Positions 27,343-36,272 of a DNA stretch of 64,000 bases are shown piece after piece. This DNA is from Pigmentiphaga humi (GTDB lineage: Bacteria > Pseudomonadota > Gammaproteobacteria > Burkholderiales > Burkholderiaceae_B): NCBI RefSeq assembly GCF_900606115.1, contig NZ_UWPJ01000014.1:124001-188000 (forward strand). The letters run 5' to 3'. The notes below the pieces were generated by a model that was not told where the DNA came from, made no database searches, and worked only from the letters and a program-made list of their open reading frames with translations. Made by a program: the position numbers and the translations under genes. How positions within the stretch are numbered: position 1 is the stretch's first letter; every line of letters begins with the position of its first letter.

Positions 27343-28278
27343 ATGGCAAAACTCGATTGGTACATACGCGCCAACCTCAAGCCGCGCCACCTGCAATTGC
27401 TGGTGGCCCTGGACGAATTGCGCAACCTGGGCAAGGTGGCCGTCAACCTGAACGTCACCCAGCCGGCCGTCTCGCTGGCCCTGTCCGAACTGGAGAAAGG
27501 GCTGGGCTTCAAGCTCTTCGACCGCACCGCCCGCGGCGTCCAGCCCAATGCCTACGGCGAATGCATGATCCGCCAGGCGCGCACCATGCTCAGCACGCTG
27601 GCCCAGACCCGCGACGAACTGCGCGCCCTGCAGTCTGGCGCTTCCGGCAGGACGGCCCTGGGCGCCATGCCGGCCATGACCTCGGCGCTCGTGCCGCATG
27701 CGCTGGCCGCGCTCAAACGCATTTCGCCCACGACTTCGGTGCAGATCCACGAGGGCTCGATGGATACCCTGCTGCCCGACCTGCGCCGCGGCAACCTGGA
27801 CGTGCTCGTGGGCCGCCTGAGCAGCCGCCCGTCGGCCGATTTCGCGGAAGAGGAATTGTTCGGCGGCGCCAGCCAGGTCGTGGTGGGCTGCCAGCATCCT
27901 CTGGCCGGCGCGAAACAGCTGCACTGGCGCGACCTCGGCAAGTATCCGTGGGTGCTGCCGCCGACGACGTCGCTGCCCCGCGAGCCGCTGGAAGCCACCT
28001 TCCAGGAGCACGGCATCCCCATCCCCAGAGATACCATCGAGACCGTATCGGTGCCGGTGATCGCCAGCTACCTGCGCTCGACCGAAGCGGTGGGACTGCT
28101 CTCGCCCGTGGCCGCCCGCCACTATTGCGGGCTGGGCATGCTCGTCGTCCTGCCGCTGGAATTGCGCGGGCTGCTGCGGCCCATCGGCCTGACCTGGAGC
28201 AAGCAGCACGCGCTCTCGCCCGCCAGCGAATTGCTGATGCGCTGCCTGCGCGAGGTCTCCTCGAGCCTGAAGCATTGA
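27343..28278 (+). CDS. LysR-type transcriptional regulator
   Basis: This 311-residue protein has an N-terminal HTH (NLGKVAVNLNVTQPAVSLALSELEKGLGFKLFDRTARGV) and an effector domain beginning RTALGAMPAMTSALVPHAL. It belongs to the GbpR/CbbR-like branch that responds to aromatic or sugar acids. It is divergent from the amidohydrolase/decarboxylase-like operon and probably activates it. It is convergent with the M23 peptidase gene, 18 nt away. Confidence 0.9.
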   Translation: MAKLDWYIRANLKPRHLQLLVALDELRNLGKVAVNLNVTQPAVSLALSELEKGLGFKLFDRTARGVQPNAYGECMIRQARTMLSTLAQTRDELRALQSGASGRTALGAMPAMTSALVPHALAALKRISPTTSVQIHEGSMDTLLPDLRRGNLDVLVGRLSSRPSADFAEEELFGGASQVVVGCQHPLAGAKQLHWRDLGKYPWVLPPTTSLPREPLEATFQEHGIPIPRDTIETVSVPVIASYLRSTEAVGLLSPVAARHYCGLGMLVVLPLELRGLLRPIGLTWSKQHALSPASELLMRCLREVSSSLKH

Positions 28279-28296
28279 GCAGACCTGGCCCCGGGT

Positions 28297-29253
28297 TCAG
28301 TCCAGCGGCCCTTGCGCGGGGAGGGTCACGACCTTGGAGAACACTTCGACCGGCCGCTTGCCTGGGCCATGGGCGAGGAAGTTGTTGGGATTGACGGCGA
28401 CGCCGCCCAGGCGCACCTCGAAATGCAGGTGCGAGCCGGTGGAGCGCCCGGTGCTGCCGACCAGCGCGACGCGCTGGCCGCGCTTGACCAGGTCGCCGGG
28501 CTTGACCAGCAGCTTGGAACTATGGGCGTAGCGGGTGATCAAGTCGTTGCCGTGGTCGATGTCGACCATGTAGCCATAGCCGGCATGGTATTCGGCCGCG
28601 AGCACCACGCCGCCCGCGGCGGCCACGATGGGCGTTCCCCGCGGCGCCGTGAAATCGATGCCCTCGTGCAGCGAGCGGGTGCCGGTGAACGGGTCGATGC
28701 GCCAGCCGAAGGAAGAGCCGTTGTAGCCCTCGGCTACCGGCATGACCGTGGGCGTCATGGATTTGCGCACCGACAGCGTGGTCAGTTGGGCATCGAGCAC
28801 GCTCAGGTAATCGGACCGCTCGGCCAGTTGGGACTCCAGGCGGTCGAGTTCGGAACTGACGTCCTGGGGCGACATGGGATGGGGATCGACCAGCAGGCCG
28901 CCGCGGCCCGGCGCGCCCTTGGCCGAAAACGCGGGCGTTACGCCGGCCAGGCCGGCGACGCGCTCACCCAGGGCGTCGAGCTGCATCAGCTTGGCCTGCA
29001 TCTCGCCCACCCGCTTGGCCAGCACGTTGATGTTTTCCTTGAGCACCGCCTGTTGGCGCGCCTGTTCGCGATTGTGCTCGACGAGGCTGGGACCGCTCTG
29101 GGACCCGGTAAAGCTGGAAGTCGCGTAATGGAGCAGCGCGGCGCCCACGACCACGGCGGCAAGCGCCGCGGCGGCGGCCCCGGCGACGAGGCGGGGTGTG
29201 ATGGTCAGCGTCCGTGCCTCGGGCAGGCGCGGATGCACTATGATGATCTGCAC
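28297..29253 (-). CDS. M23-family metallopeptidase (LytM-like)
   Basis: From a GTG at 29253 with AGGAGG upstream, the protein has 318 residues. A cytoplasmic N-terminus is followed by one membrane helix (VAGAAAAALAAVVVGAALL), a coiled-coil segment (residues ~65-150), then an M23 domain with HEGIDFTAPRGTP (metal His and Asp) and STGSHLHFEVRLGG (HxH). All metal ligands are visible, so an active peptidoglycan endopeptidase is possible. It lies beside lpxC and secA-region genes as in related genomes. Confidence 0.9.
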   Translation of the reverse strand: MQIIIVHPRLPEARTLTITPRLVAGAAAAALAAVVVGAALLHYATSSFTGSQSGPSLVEHNREQARQQAVLKENINVLAKRVGEMQAKLMQLDALGERVAGLAGVTPAFSAKGAPGRGGLLVDPHPMSPQDVSSELDRLESQLAERSDYLSVLDAQLTTLSVRKSMTPTVMPVAEGYNGSSFGWRIDPFTGTRSLHEGIDFTAPRGTPIVAAAGGVVLAAEYHAGYGYMVDIDHGNDLITRYAHSSKLLVKPGDLVKRGQRVALVGSTGRSTGSHLHFEVRLGGVAVNPNNFLAHGPGKRPVEVFSKVVTLPAQGPLD

Positions 29254-29334
29254 GGAACGTGCCTCCTGGCGTAAAGACGCGCCTTGCTCGGCGCCCGTAT
29301 CCTCTTCGATGGTTCCCGAAACGACTGGAAGCTC

Positions 29335-29874
29335 TTGATCAACGCATTTCGAACCCGCCCTGCCGGCGCGCCCATCCGGCGGCGCAAGCAGACCTATGCC
29401 GATCCCGCGCAGCAGACCGGCGCCCTGACGTGCCTGGGCCGCGACGGCAAGGGCGCCAGCCTGCTCGGCACCGCCCGGCGCCTGCTGGAACTGGAACGGC
29501 ACGTCTGCGCCGCGCTGCCCGACCCGCTCGGACCGTCATGCCGGGTGCTTCGCTTCGAAGACGGCCAGCTGACGCTGGGCGTGCCCGCCTCCAGCCATTC
29601 GGCAAAACTGCGCCAGCTGGGCCCCCGGCTCGCCGCCGCCCTGGAAAAGCAAGGGTGGCAGGTTAACGGAATCACGGTTCGGGTTCAAGCAACGCTTACC
29701 CGGCTCGATACGATGGATTTGTCCTACCCCCCCCCTCCCGCCAACCCGCCCAGGCTCGTCGGCCAGGCCGGCATGCAGGCGCTTTCCGAGTTGCAGGAAC
29801 AGTTGCGCGCCGGCCCGCTGGCCGAGGCCGTGGCCCGGCTGCTGGCGCACCAGCGCAAGAAAGGGAAGGAGTAA
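29335..29874 (+). CDS. DciA-like (DUF721) protein
   Basis: From a TTG at 29335 with GGAAG just upstream, this is a 179-residue basic protein. The core (GTARRLLELERHVCAALPDPLG to LEKQGWQVNGITVRVQ) matches DUF721, the family of DciA, which loads or assists the replicative helicase in bacteria without DnaC. The C-terminal segment is helical and Lys-rich. A TTG at 29284 would extend it by 17 residues; no ATG is available at a sensible position. Confidence 0.7.
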   Translation: MINAFRTRPAGAPIRRRKQTYADPAQQTGALTCLGRDGKGASLLGTARRLLELERHVCAALPDPLGPSCRVLRFEDGQLTLGVPASSHSAKLRQLGPRLAAALEKQGWQVNGITVRVQATLTRLDTMDLSYPPPPANPPRLVGQAGMQALSELQEQLRAGPLAEAVARLLAHQRKKGKE

Positions 29875-29895
29875 AACGCCTGCCTGCCGGCAGGC

Positions 29896-30819
29896 TCAGG
29901 CGAGAACCCAGTCCGAGCGGAAAGCCTGGGGCGCGTCCGCCTTGGACTCGAACGACGCCAGCTCCCAGGCGTCGGCCTGCTGCAGCAGCGCGCGCACCAG
30001 CTGGTTGTTCATGCCGTGGCCCGACTTGTGCGCGACATAGCGGGCGATCAGGGGCTTGCCGATCAGGTACAGGTCGCCGATGGCGTCCAGGATCTTGTGC
30101 TTGACGAACTCGTCCTCGTAGCGCAGCCCGTCGCTGTTCAGGACGCGGAACTCGTCCATCACGATGGCGTTGTCGAGGCTGCCGCCGCGCGCCAGGCCCG
30201 CCGCCCGCAGGTTTTCGACGTCCTGCATGAAGCCGAAAGTACGGGCGCGGGCAATCTCCTTGATATAGGAATGCTCGGCGAAATCGATCTCGGCGAAATT
30301 GGCGGTCGCGTCGATGGCCGGATGATGGAAATCGATGGAAAAAGCCAGCGCGAACCCGTCGTAGGGCTCCAGGCGCGCCCACTTGGCGGCGGCGCCTTCG
30401 CCTTCGCGCACCTCGACCGGCTTGAGCACCCGGATGAAGCGCTTGGGCGCGTTCTGTTCCTCGATACCGGCGGACTGCAGCAGGAATACGAAAGTGCCGG
30501 CGCTGCCGTCCATGATCGGGACTTCTTCGGCGGTGAGGTCGACGTGCAGATTGTCGATGCCCAGCCCGGCGCAGGCGGACATCAGGTGTTCCACCGTCGA
30601 GACCCGCACGTCGCCCTGCTGCAGCACCGACGCCATGCGCGTGTCGCCGATCCCCAGCGCCGAGGCGGGCAGGTCCACGGGCTCGGGCAGGTCGATGCGA
30701 TGGAAAACGATGCCGGTATGGGGCGCGGCCGGCCGCAGCGTGATCTCTACCCGCCGGCCGGAATGCAGGCCGACCCCGGTCGTGCGGGTAACGCTTCGGA
30801 TGGTGCGCTGGGCGATCAT
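29896..30819 (-). CDS. lpxC: UDP-3-O-acyl-GlcNAc deacetylase
   Basis: This 307-residue zinc enzyme commits UDP-3-O-acyl-GlcNAc to lipid A synthesis. Zinc ligands are His in STVEHLMSA (about residue 78) and His/Asp in [13 protein letters not shown]; the general-base His is in [12 protein letters not shown]. The family opening [18 protein letters not shown] is intact. It lies downstream of the ftsZ-peroxiredoxin region with its own promoter. Confidence 0.97.
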   Translation of the reverse strand: MIAQRTIRSVTRTTGVGLHSGRRVEITLRPAAPHTGIVFHRIDLPEPVDLPASALGIGDTRMASVLQQGDVRVSTVEHLMSACAGLGIDNLHVDLTAEEVPIMDGSAGTFVFLLQSAGIEEQNAPKRFIRVLKPVEVREGEGAAAKWARLEPYDGFALAFSIDFHHPAIDATANFAEIDFAEHSYIKEIARARTFGFMQDVENLRAAGLARGGSLDNAIVMDEFRVLNSDGLRYEDEFVKHKILDAIGDLYLIGKPLIARYVAHKSGHGMNNQLVRALLQQADAWELASFESKADAPQAFRSDWVLA

Positions 30820-30845
30820 GATGGGAAGATAGGGGTTAATACCGT

Positions 30846-30851
30846 ATTGTA
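30846..30851 (-). promoter_or_regulatory. Candidate -10 element of lpxC
   Basis: On the minus strand TACAAT lies 26 bp before the lpxC start. No convincing -35 hexamer is seen 16-18 bp upstream, so this is a partial match only. Confidence 0.35.
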
Positions 30852-30987
30852 ACGTCAGTATGCTAGAGCGCCCGGGCAGGAAAAGGTTCGGTAAACAACT
30901 TGAAAGACTTTTGTGCGCCCGTTTTGCAACCGTTGACCAGCATGCATCGTGCCCGGCCGGCGGTCGGGCGCGAGCGCCCCGGTTTCA

Positions 30988-31018
30988 GGCGGCCGGCCCC
31001 TCCCGGGAGCCGGCCGCC
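30988..31018 (-). terminator. GC hairpin after the peroxiredoxin gene
   Basis: A perfect 10-bp stem, GGCGGCCGGC / GCCGGCCGCC, with an 11-nt loop lies 6 nt beyond the peroxiredoxin stop on the minus strand. No U-run follows, so it may act as a transcript 3'-end stabiliser or a weak terminator. Confidence 0.5.
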
Positions 31019-31024
31019 CGAGCA

Positions 31025-31528
31025 TTACAGTTGCTTGAGCAGGGTCTCGGCGTCGCTGACTTCGTACTTGCCGCCCGCTTCGACGTTCAGCTGCTTGACC
31101 ACGCCGTCGTCCAACAGCATGGAATAACGCTGCGAACGCACGCCCATGCCGCGCTCGGTCAGGTCCAGTTCCAGGCCCAGCGCCTTGGACCACTTGGCCG
31201 AGCCGTCGGCCAGCATGCGGATCTTGCCCTGGCTGCCCTGGTCCTTGGCCCACGCGCCCATCACGAACGCGTCATTGGTCGCCACGCACCAGATCTCGTC
31301 CACGCCCTTGGCCTTCAGCGCGTCGTGGTTCTGCAGGTAGCTGGGCACGTGCTTGGCCGAGCAGGTCGGCGTGAATGCGCCCGGCACGGCGAACACAGCC
31401 ACCTTCTTGCCCTTGGCCAGGTCGGCCACGGCAAATGCATTGGGCCCCAGCGCGCAACCCTCGGTCTCCACCGCGATGAATTCGGTCAAGGTACCGTCCG
31501 GCACGCGATCGCCAACTTTGATGGTCAT
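31025..31528 (-). CDS. Peroxiredoxin (Prx5/AhpC-TSA family)
   Basis: This 167-residue peroxidase begins MTIKVGDRVPDGTLTEF with AAAGGAGTC upstream. The peroxidatic Cys is in VPGAFTPTCSAKHVPSY (about Cys56), preceded by the conserved Thr and Pro. Other Cys residues occur at about 25 and in DEIWCVAT, so a resolving role is possible. The pattern fits Prx5-type thiol peroxidases that reduce H2O2 or alkyl hydroperoxides. It is separated from ftsZ by a strong terminator and a repeat. Confidence 0.93.
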   Translation of the reverse strand: MTIKVGDRVPDGTLTEFIAVETEGCALGPNAFAVADLAKGKKVAVFAVPGAFTPTCSAKHVPSYLQNHDALKAKGVDEIWCVATNDAFVMGAWAKDQGSQGKIRMLADGSAKWSKALGLELDLTERGMGVRSQRYSMLLDDGVVKQLNVEAGGKYEVSDAETLLKQL

Positions 31529-31625
31529 GGCTGACTCCTTTGTATCCAGTATTGAAGAAGGGAAAACACCGGCAGGCAGTATAGGCTCCCCGCTTCCCCA
31601 CGAGAAGAAATCCCCCACCGGCAGC

Positions 31626-31653
31626 AAAAAAATGCCCGGGAAAAACCGGGCAT
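31626..31653 (-). terminator. Intrinsic terminator of the dcw operon
   Basis: On the minus strand, ATGCCCGG, a short T-rich loop and CCGGGCAT form an 8-bp stem followed by a run of seven T (A-run at 31626-31632 on the plus strand). It lies about 145 nt past the ftsZ stop and upstream of the peroxiredoxin start. Confidence 0.85.
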
Positions 31654-31683
31654 AGGGGGTAAGGGGCGCAGCCCCATAAACGA

Positions 31684-31761
31684 CCCAGGGCACAGCGGAT
31701 CCGGCTCCGCCGGTCCGCCAGTGCCGCCCCTGGGGGGCGCGCGTAAGCGCGTAGGGGGGGC
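31684..31761 (-). repeat. Intergenic two-hairpin repeat, copy F
   Basis: This is a full-length copy between ftsZ and the intrinsic terminator, reading with ftsZ transcription from the C-run at 31761 down to GCCCTGGGT near 31684. Confidence 0.8.
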
Positions 31762-31762
31762 C

Positions 31763-31784
31763 CAACCAGCAAACAGGCTGGTTG
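31763..31784 (-). terminator. Hairpin immediately after ftsZ
   Basis: A perfect 8-bp inverted repeat CAACCAGC / GCTGGTTG with a 6-nt loop starts 12 nt past the ftsZ stop. It is followed on the minus strand by the C-run of repeat copy F rather than a U-run, so it may protect the mRNA end more than terminate. Confidence 0.5.
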
Positions 31785-31796
31785 AGCCCTCCAGGC

Positions 31797-32975
31797 TCAA
31801 TCGGCCTGTTTGCGCAGGAATGCCGGGATGTCCAGGTGATCCATGCCCGAGCTTTCCAGCGCCTGCACGCGCATCGAGGCGTCGCGCGGATTGCGGAACA
31901 CGGTGGGGGTGTCGTAGTCGTGGTAGTTGGTGGCGCCGGCGGCCTGAACGCTGTAGGCGGCCAGGTTGTCGGTGCCGGTGCGCAGCTGCGGCACGGTGTT
32001 CTGCACCAGCTGGGGCTTGGCCTTGGCGCGGCCCAGGCCGGTGGCGACCACGGTGACGCGCAGGTCTTCGCCCATCGCGTCGTCGTACGACACGCCGAAG
32101 ATCACGGTGGCGTCTTCCGCGGCGTAGCTGCGGATGGTGTCCATGATCTCGCGGGTTTCCTTCATCTTCAGCGAACGGCTGGCGGTGATGTTGACCAGCA
32201 CGCCGCGGGCGCCGTTCAGGTCGATGCCTTCCAGCAGCGGGCACGCGATGGCCTGCTCGGACGCCACGCGGGCGCGGTCCACGCCGCTGGCGATGGCCGT
32301 GCCCATCATGGCCTTGCCCTGCTCGCTCATGATGGTCTTGACGTCTTCGAAGTCGACGTTGACGTTGCCGTCCACGTTGATGATCTCGGCGATGCCGGCG
32401 CATGCGTTGTGCAGCACGTCGTCGGCGGCCTTGAAGCAGTCTTCCTGGGTGGCGTCGTCGCCCATCAGCTCGTAGAGGTTCTCGTTGAGCACGACGATCA
32501 GCGAATGCACGTGCTGCGACAGCGCGTCGATGCCCTCTTCGGCCATGCGCATGCGCTTGCCGCCTTCGAAGTTGAAGGGCTTGGTGACCACGGCCACGGT
32601 CAGGATGCCGAGTTCCTTGGCGACCTCGGCCACGACCGGGCCGGCGCCCGTGCCGGTGCCGCCGCCCATGCCGGCGGTGATGAACACCATGTTGGCCCCG
32701 TGCAGCGCTTCGCGGATCTCTTCGCGGGCGGTCTCGGCAGCGGCGCGGCCCTGCTCGGGCTTGGCGCCGGCGCCCAGACCGCTGCGGCCCAGGCGGATCT
32801 GCACCGGCGCATTGGTATGCGCCAGCGATTGCGCGTCGGTGTTGGCGCAGACGAAGTCCACGCCTTGCACGCCACGGCGGATCATGTGGGCCACGGCGTT
32901 GCCGCCGGCACCACCCACGCCCACGACCTTGATGACCGTGCCACGGGTATCGGTATCTAGCATTTCGAACTTCAT
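31797..32975 (-). CDS. ftsZ: Cell division GTPase FtsZ
   Basis: This 392-residue tubulin homologue forms the Z ring. It has KVVGVGGAGGNAVAHM near the N-terminus, the tubulin signature GGGTGTGAGPVVAEVA, and the conserved C-terminal peptide DHLDIPAFLRKQAD that binds FtsA/ZipA. The start at 32975 is fixed by an exceptionally strong Shine-Dalgarno sequence. It is the last gene of the dcw operon, separated from ftsA by 281 bp. Confidence 0.98.
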   Translation of the reverse strand: MKFEMLDTDTRGTVIKVVGVGGAGGNAVAHMIRRGVQGVDFVCANTDAQSLAHTNAPVQIRLGRSGLGAGAKPEQGRAAAETAREEIREALHGANMVFITAGMGGGTGTGAGPVVAEVAKELGILTVAVVTKPFNFEGGKRMRMAEEGIDALSQHVHSLIVVLNENLYELMGDDATQEDCFKAADDVLHNACAGIAEIINVDGNVNVDFEDVKTIMSEQGKAMMGTAIASGVDRARVASEQAIACPLLEGIDLNGARGVLVNITASRSLKMKETREIMDTIRSYAAEDATVIFGVSYDDAMGEDLRVTVVATGLGRAKAKPQLVQNTVPQLRTGTDNLAAYSVQAAGATNYHDYDTPTVFRNPRDASMRVQALESSGMDHLDIPAFLRKQAD

Positions 32976-32976
32976 T

Positions 32977-32987
32977 GGATCACCTCC
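32977..32987 (-). promoter_or_regulatory. Extended Shine-Dalgarno of ftsZ
   Basis: GGAGGTGATCC on the minus strand is fully complementary to the usual 16S rRNA 3' end over 11 nt, with GGAGG 7 nt from the ATG. This predicts very efficient initiation, suited to an abundant division protein. Confidence 0.8.
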
Positions 32988-33018
32988 GGGGGTTTCTGGC
33001 GGATAAGTGGGCGGGCGG

Positions 33019-33039
33019 GAAATATGAAATGTGAAATGT
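33019..33039. repeat. Heptamer tandem repeat in the ftsA-ftsZ gap
   Basis: Three consecutive heptamers GAAATAT, GAAATGT, GAAATGT (plus strand) lie 44-64 bp upstream of ftsZ. The whole gap 32976-33256 has no gene; it is more AT-rich than its surroundings and is the likely place for an ftsZ-specific promoter. Confidence 0.6.
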
Positions 33040-33256
33040 GATCTGGCCGGATCGACCAATGACCCCGCCTCGGGATCGCGCTTCACGTTTCACCTTCCCC
33101 TGCCTGCCTCCTGATGCACTCGTTAATAAAAGGTTGAACGACTCGGGACTCTGGACTGAACTGCTCCGGACGACTCGCGCCGCCGGCACTCGGGCTGCTG
33201 CTGCATGGCTTCAAAGAACGGGTACTGCGTGAAAAAACGAACCGGCCTGGACGACT

Positions 33257-34489
33257 TCAGAAATTGCCCAGGAACCACTCTTTCATACGCGCGAACACCT
33301 GCGTGACGTTGCCGGTCTGCTGCGCCACCTTGCGGCCGCGCATGCGTTGCAGCCTGGCTTCGGCCATCAGGCCCATCACGGTGGAAAAGCGCGGGCTGCG
33401 CACCACGTCGGCCAGGCCGCCGGCATACTCGGGCACACCCAGGCGTACCGGTTTGAGGAAGATATCCTCGGCCAGTTCCACCATGCCGGGCATTTGCGAC
33501 GTGCCGCCGGTCAGGACGATGCCGGACGACAGCAATTCGTCGTAGCCGGACTCGCGGATGACCTGCTGCACGAACGTGAACAGCTCTTCCACGCGCGGTT
33601 CGATGACCGCGCCCAGGGCCTGCCGCGACAGTTGGCGCGGACCGCGGTCGCCCAGGCCGGACACCTCGATGCGTTCGTCACCGCTGGCCAGCACCTGCTT
33701 GGCCACGCCGTAGCGCAGTTTGATTTCCTCGGCGTCGGGGGTCGGCGTGCGCAGCGCGGCCGCGATGTCGCCGGTGATCTGGTCGCCGGCGATGGGAATG
33801 ACCGCCGTATGGCGGATCGCGCCGCCGGTGAAGATGGCGATGTCGGTCGTGCCGCCGCCGATGTCCACCAGCGCCACGCCCAGTTCCTTCTCGTCGGGCG
33901 TCAGACACGCCAGGCTCGAGGCCAGCGGCTGCAGGATCAGGTCCTGCACTTCCAGGCCGCAGCGGCGCACGCACTTGACGATGTTCTGCGCCGCGCTGAC
34001 CGCGCCGGTGACGATGTGCACCCGCACTTCCAGGCGGATGCCGCTCATGCCGATGGGCTCGCGGATGTCTTCCTGGCCGTCGACGATGAACTCCTGCGTC
34101 AGCACGTGCAGCACCTGCTGGTCGGTCGGGATGTTGATCGCCTTGGCGGTCTCGATCACCCGCGCCACGTCTGTCGCGGTGACTTCCTTGTCCTTGATCG
34201 CCACCATGCCGCTCGAGTTGAAGCTGCGGATATGGCTGCCGGCGATGCCGGTGAATACGTCGCGGATCTTGCAGTCGGCCATCAACTCGGCTTCCTCCAG
34301 CGCGCGCTGGATGGAATTGACCGTGGTCTCGATGTTGACGACCACGCCCTTGCGCATGCCGCGCGACTCGTGCTGCCCCAGGCCGAGCACTTCGAAACGC
34401 CCTTCGGGCAGCATCTCGGCCACGACCGCCACCACTTTGCTGGTGCCGATGTCGAGGGCAACGATCAGGTCCTTGGTTTCACGAGTCAT
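33257..34489 (-). CDS. ftsA: Cell division protein FtsA
   Basis: This 410-residue actin-like ATPase tethers FtsZ to the membrane. Visible features are the phosphate-1 loop VALDIGTSKVVAVVAE, ALVDIGGGTTDIAIF, IVLTGGTSQMPG, and a C-terminal amphipathic stretch (ARMKEWFLGNF) for membrane binding. It overlaps ftsQ by 4 nt (ATGA). Confidence 0.97.
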   Translation of the reverse strand: MTRETKDLIVALDIGTSKVVAVVAEMLPEGRFEVLGLGQHESRGMRKGVVVNIETTVNSIQRALEEAELMADCKIRDVFTGIAGSHIRSFNSSGMVAIKDKEVTATDVARVIETAKAINIPTDQQVLHVLTQEFIVDGQEDIREPIGMSGIRLEVRVHIVTGAVSAAQNIVKCVRRCGLEVQDLILQPLASSLACLTPDEKELGVALVDIGGGTTDIAIFTGGAIRHTAVIPIAGDQITGDIAAALRTPTPDAEEIKLRYGVAKQVLASGDERIEVSGLGDRGPRQLSRQALGAVIEPRVEELFTFVQQVIRESGYDELLSSGIVLTGGTSQMPGMVELAEDIFLKPVRLGVPEYAGGLADVVRSPRFSTVMGLMAEARLQRMRGRKVAQQTGNVTQVFARMKEWFLGNF

Positions 34490-35307
34490 GGTCTTTTCTG
34501 GTTAGGTTGCATGGTTGATGCCGGCTTCGCCGGTTTCGTCCTCGCGCCGGCCGCCGGGGGCCGCGCGGTCGTCACCGCGAATCCATTGGGGTAGCGCAGG
34601 TCCGCGTGCTCGAGCTTGCCGATCCGCCCCTCGATGACCGGTATGGCCTGGACGAAGCGCTGCACGCGCGACTCCAGCGAAGCCGTGTCCGACCCCGGCG
34701 CGGTGGTCGGCTCGCGCCCCAGGTCGATGACCGCGCCGTTGGACAGTTGCACCTGCCAGGCGTAGCGCGGGCTGAGCACCACGCGCAGCGGATCGAGCTT
34801 GAGCGGCGCGAACCAGCGCAGCAGTTCGGCATAGCGCTGCGCCACCAGTTTTTCCGAACCGTCCGGCCCGCCGAATATCGGCAGCTGCTGGCGGTCGTCC
34901 TCCGCTTCGCCCAGGTTCGCCGTGAACGATTCGCCGTAGGTATTGAGCAGCCGGCTCTCGTTCCACAAGCCCAGCGCCTGGTGTTCCTGCATGGTCACCA
35001 CCAGCGCGTTGGGCCACTGCCGCCGCACCGAGACCTGGCGCACCCACGGCACGGTCTCGAACACCTGGCGCACCTGTTCCAGGTCGGCGGTGAAGAAGTT
35101 GCCCATCAGCCGTCCCGCGATCGCGGTGTGCACGCTGGCCGGCGTGACGTGCTCCAGGCGGCCGTCCTCCGCTTCGATCCAGATCGCCTGCAGCGCGAAC
35201 ACCGGCCGATGCGCCAGCCACAGCAGCGCGCTCGCCGCCAGCACGGCCGCCGCGGCGAGGTAGAGGGTGTTGGCCACCAGGTTCAGGGTACGCGAATCGT
35301 TCCACAC
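34486..35307 (-). CDS. ftsQ: Cell division protein FtsQ
   Basis: From a GTG at 35307 with GGAAG upstream this is a 273-residue bitopic protein. A membrane helix (NTLYLAAAAVLAASALLWLAH) is followed by the POTRA domain (FALQAIWIEAEDGRLEHVT) and the FtsQ beta domain (VRRQWPNALVVTMQEHQALGLWN). It recruits FtsL/FtsB and septal synthases. The C-terminus is Pro/Lys-rich. It lies 20 nt after ddlB. Confidence 0.93.
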   Translation of the reverse strand: MWNDSRTLNLVANTLYLAAAAVLAASALLWLAHRPVFALQAIWIEAEDGRLEHVTPASVHTAIAGRLMGNFFTADLEQVRQVFETVPWVRQVSVRRQWPNALVVTMQEHQALGLWNESRLLNTYGESFTANLGEAEDDRQQLPIFGGPDGSEKLVAQRYAELLRWFAPLKLDPLRVVLSPRYAWQVQLSNGAVIDLGREPTTAPGSDTASLESRVQRFVQAIPVIEGRIGKLEHADLRYPNGFAVTTARPPAAGARTKPAKPASTMQPNQKRP

Positions 35308-35327
35308 AGAGCTTCCGTTCCAAACAC

Positions 35328-36272
35328 TTACGACAACCGGCCCGAGACCTTGCAGCGCGCATCCCGCAGGATTTCCACGCACAAGGCCTCATAGCTCATG
35401 CCGCTGGCGGCAGCCGCCATCGGCACCAGGGAATGGCCGGTCATGCCGGGCGAAGTGTTGACCTCCAGCAAATAGGGTTGGTTGTCGGCATCCAGCATCA
35501 CGTCGGCGCGGCCCCAGCCTTCGCAGCCCAGGGTGCGGTAGGCCGCCACGCTGATCTCCTGCACGCGCTGCGCCACCGCTTCGGGCAGCGGCGCCGGGCA
35601 CAGGTAGCGGGTGTCGTCGGTGAAATACTTGTGCTCGTAGTCGTAGTTGCCCTCGGGCGCGACGATCTCGATCACCGGCAGGGCCCGCGCGGCATCGCCC
35701 GTCCCCAGGATCGCCACGGTCAGCTCGCGCCCGCTGATGAAGGATTCGGCCAGCACCTGCTCGTCGTACTCGGCGGCCAGCGCGTAGGCCGGACTCATGG
35801 CGGCGGCGTCGCTCACCTTGGTCACGCCTATGGTCGAGCCTTCGTGCGGCGGCTTGACGATCAGCGGCAAGCCCAGGCGCGCGGCTGCGGCGGCGAGGTC
35901 GGAGCGGCGGTCCAGCACTTCGAAGCGCGGGGTCGGCAGGCCCTCGTTGATCCAGATCCGCTTGGTCATGGTCTTGTCCATGGCCAGCGCCGAGGCCAGC
36001 GGCCCACTGCCGGTATAGGGCACTTGCAGCAGTTCGAGGGCGCCCTGGATCGTGCCGTCTTCGCCGTAGCGGCCGTGCAGCGCGATGAAGACGCGATCGA
36101 AGCGCTCCTCGGCCAGTTCCGCCAGCGAGCGTACGCCGGTATCGAACAAATGGGCCTCGATGCCGGCGCTGCGCAGCGCCTGATGCACGCCCGTGCCGGA
36201 CATGATGGACACGTCGCGCTCGGCGGACTTGCCGCCGTAGAGGACGCCGACCTTGCCAAACTGCGCGCTCAT
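35328..36272 (-). CDS. ddlB: D-alanine--D-alanine ligase
   Basis: This 314-residue ATP-grasp enzyme makes D-Ala-D-Ala for the MurF step. Motifs are [17 protein letters not shown] (substrate Glu), [31 protein letters not shown] and the metal site [24 protein letters not shown] (split here only by the start of the loop). It overlaps murC by 4 nt. Confidence 0.96.
   Translation of the reverse strand: MSAQFGKVGVLYGGKSAERDVSIMSGTGVHQALRSAGIEAHLFDTGVRSLAELAEERFDRVFIALHGRYGEDGTIQGALELLQVPYTGSGPLASALAMDKTMTKRIWINEGLPTPRFEVLDRRSDLAAAAARLGLPLIVKPPHEGSTIGVTKVSDAAAMSPAYALAAEYDEQVLAESFISGRELTVAILGTGDAARALPVIEIVAPEGNYDYEHKYFTDDTRYLCPAPLPEAVAQRVQEISVAAYRTLGCEGWGRADVMLDADNQPYLLEVNTSPGMTGHSLVPMAAAASGMSYEALCVEILRDARCKVSGRLS

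Noticed and set aside
31025-31765. Upstream extension of the peroxiredoxin to 31765
   Set aside because: The added residues are translated from the intergenic repeat and terminator; the AAAGGAGTC site fixes the start at 31528.
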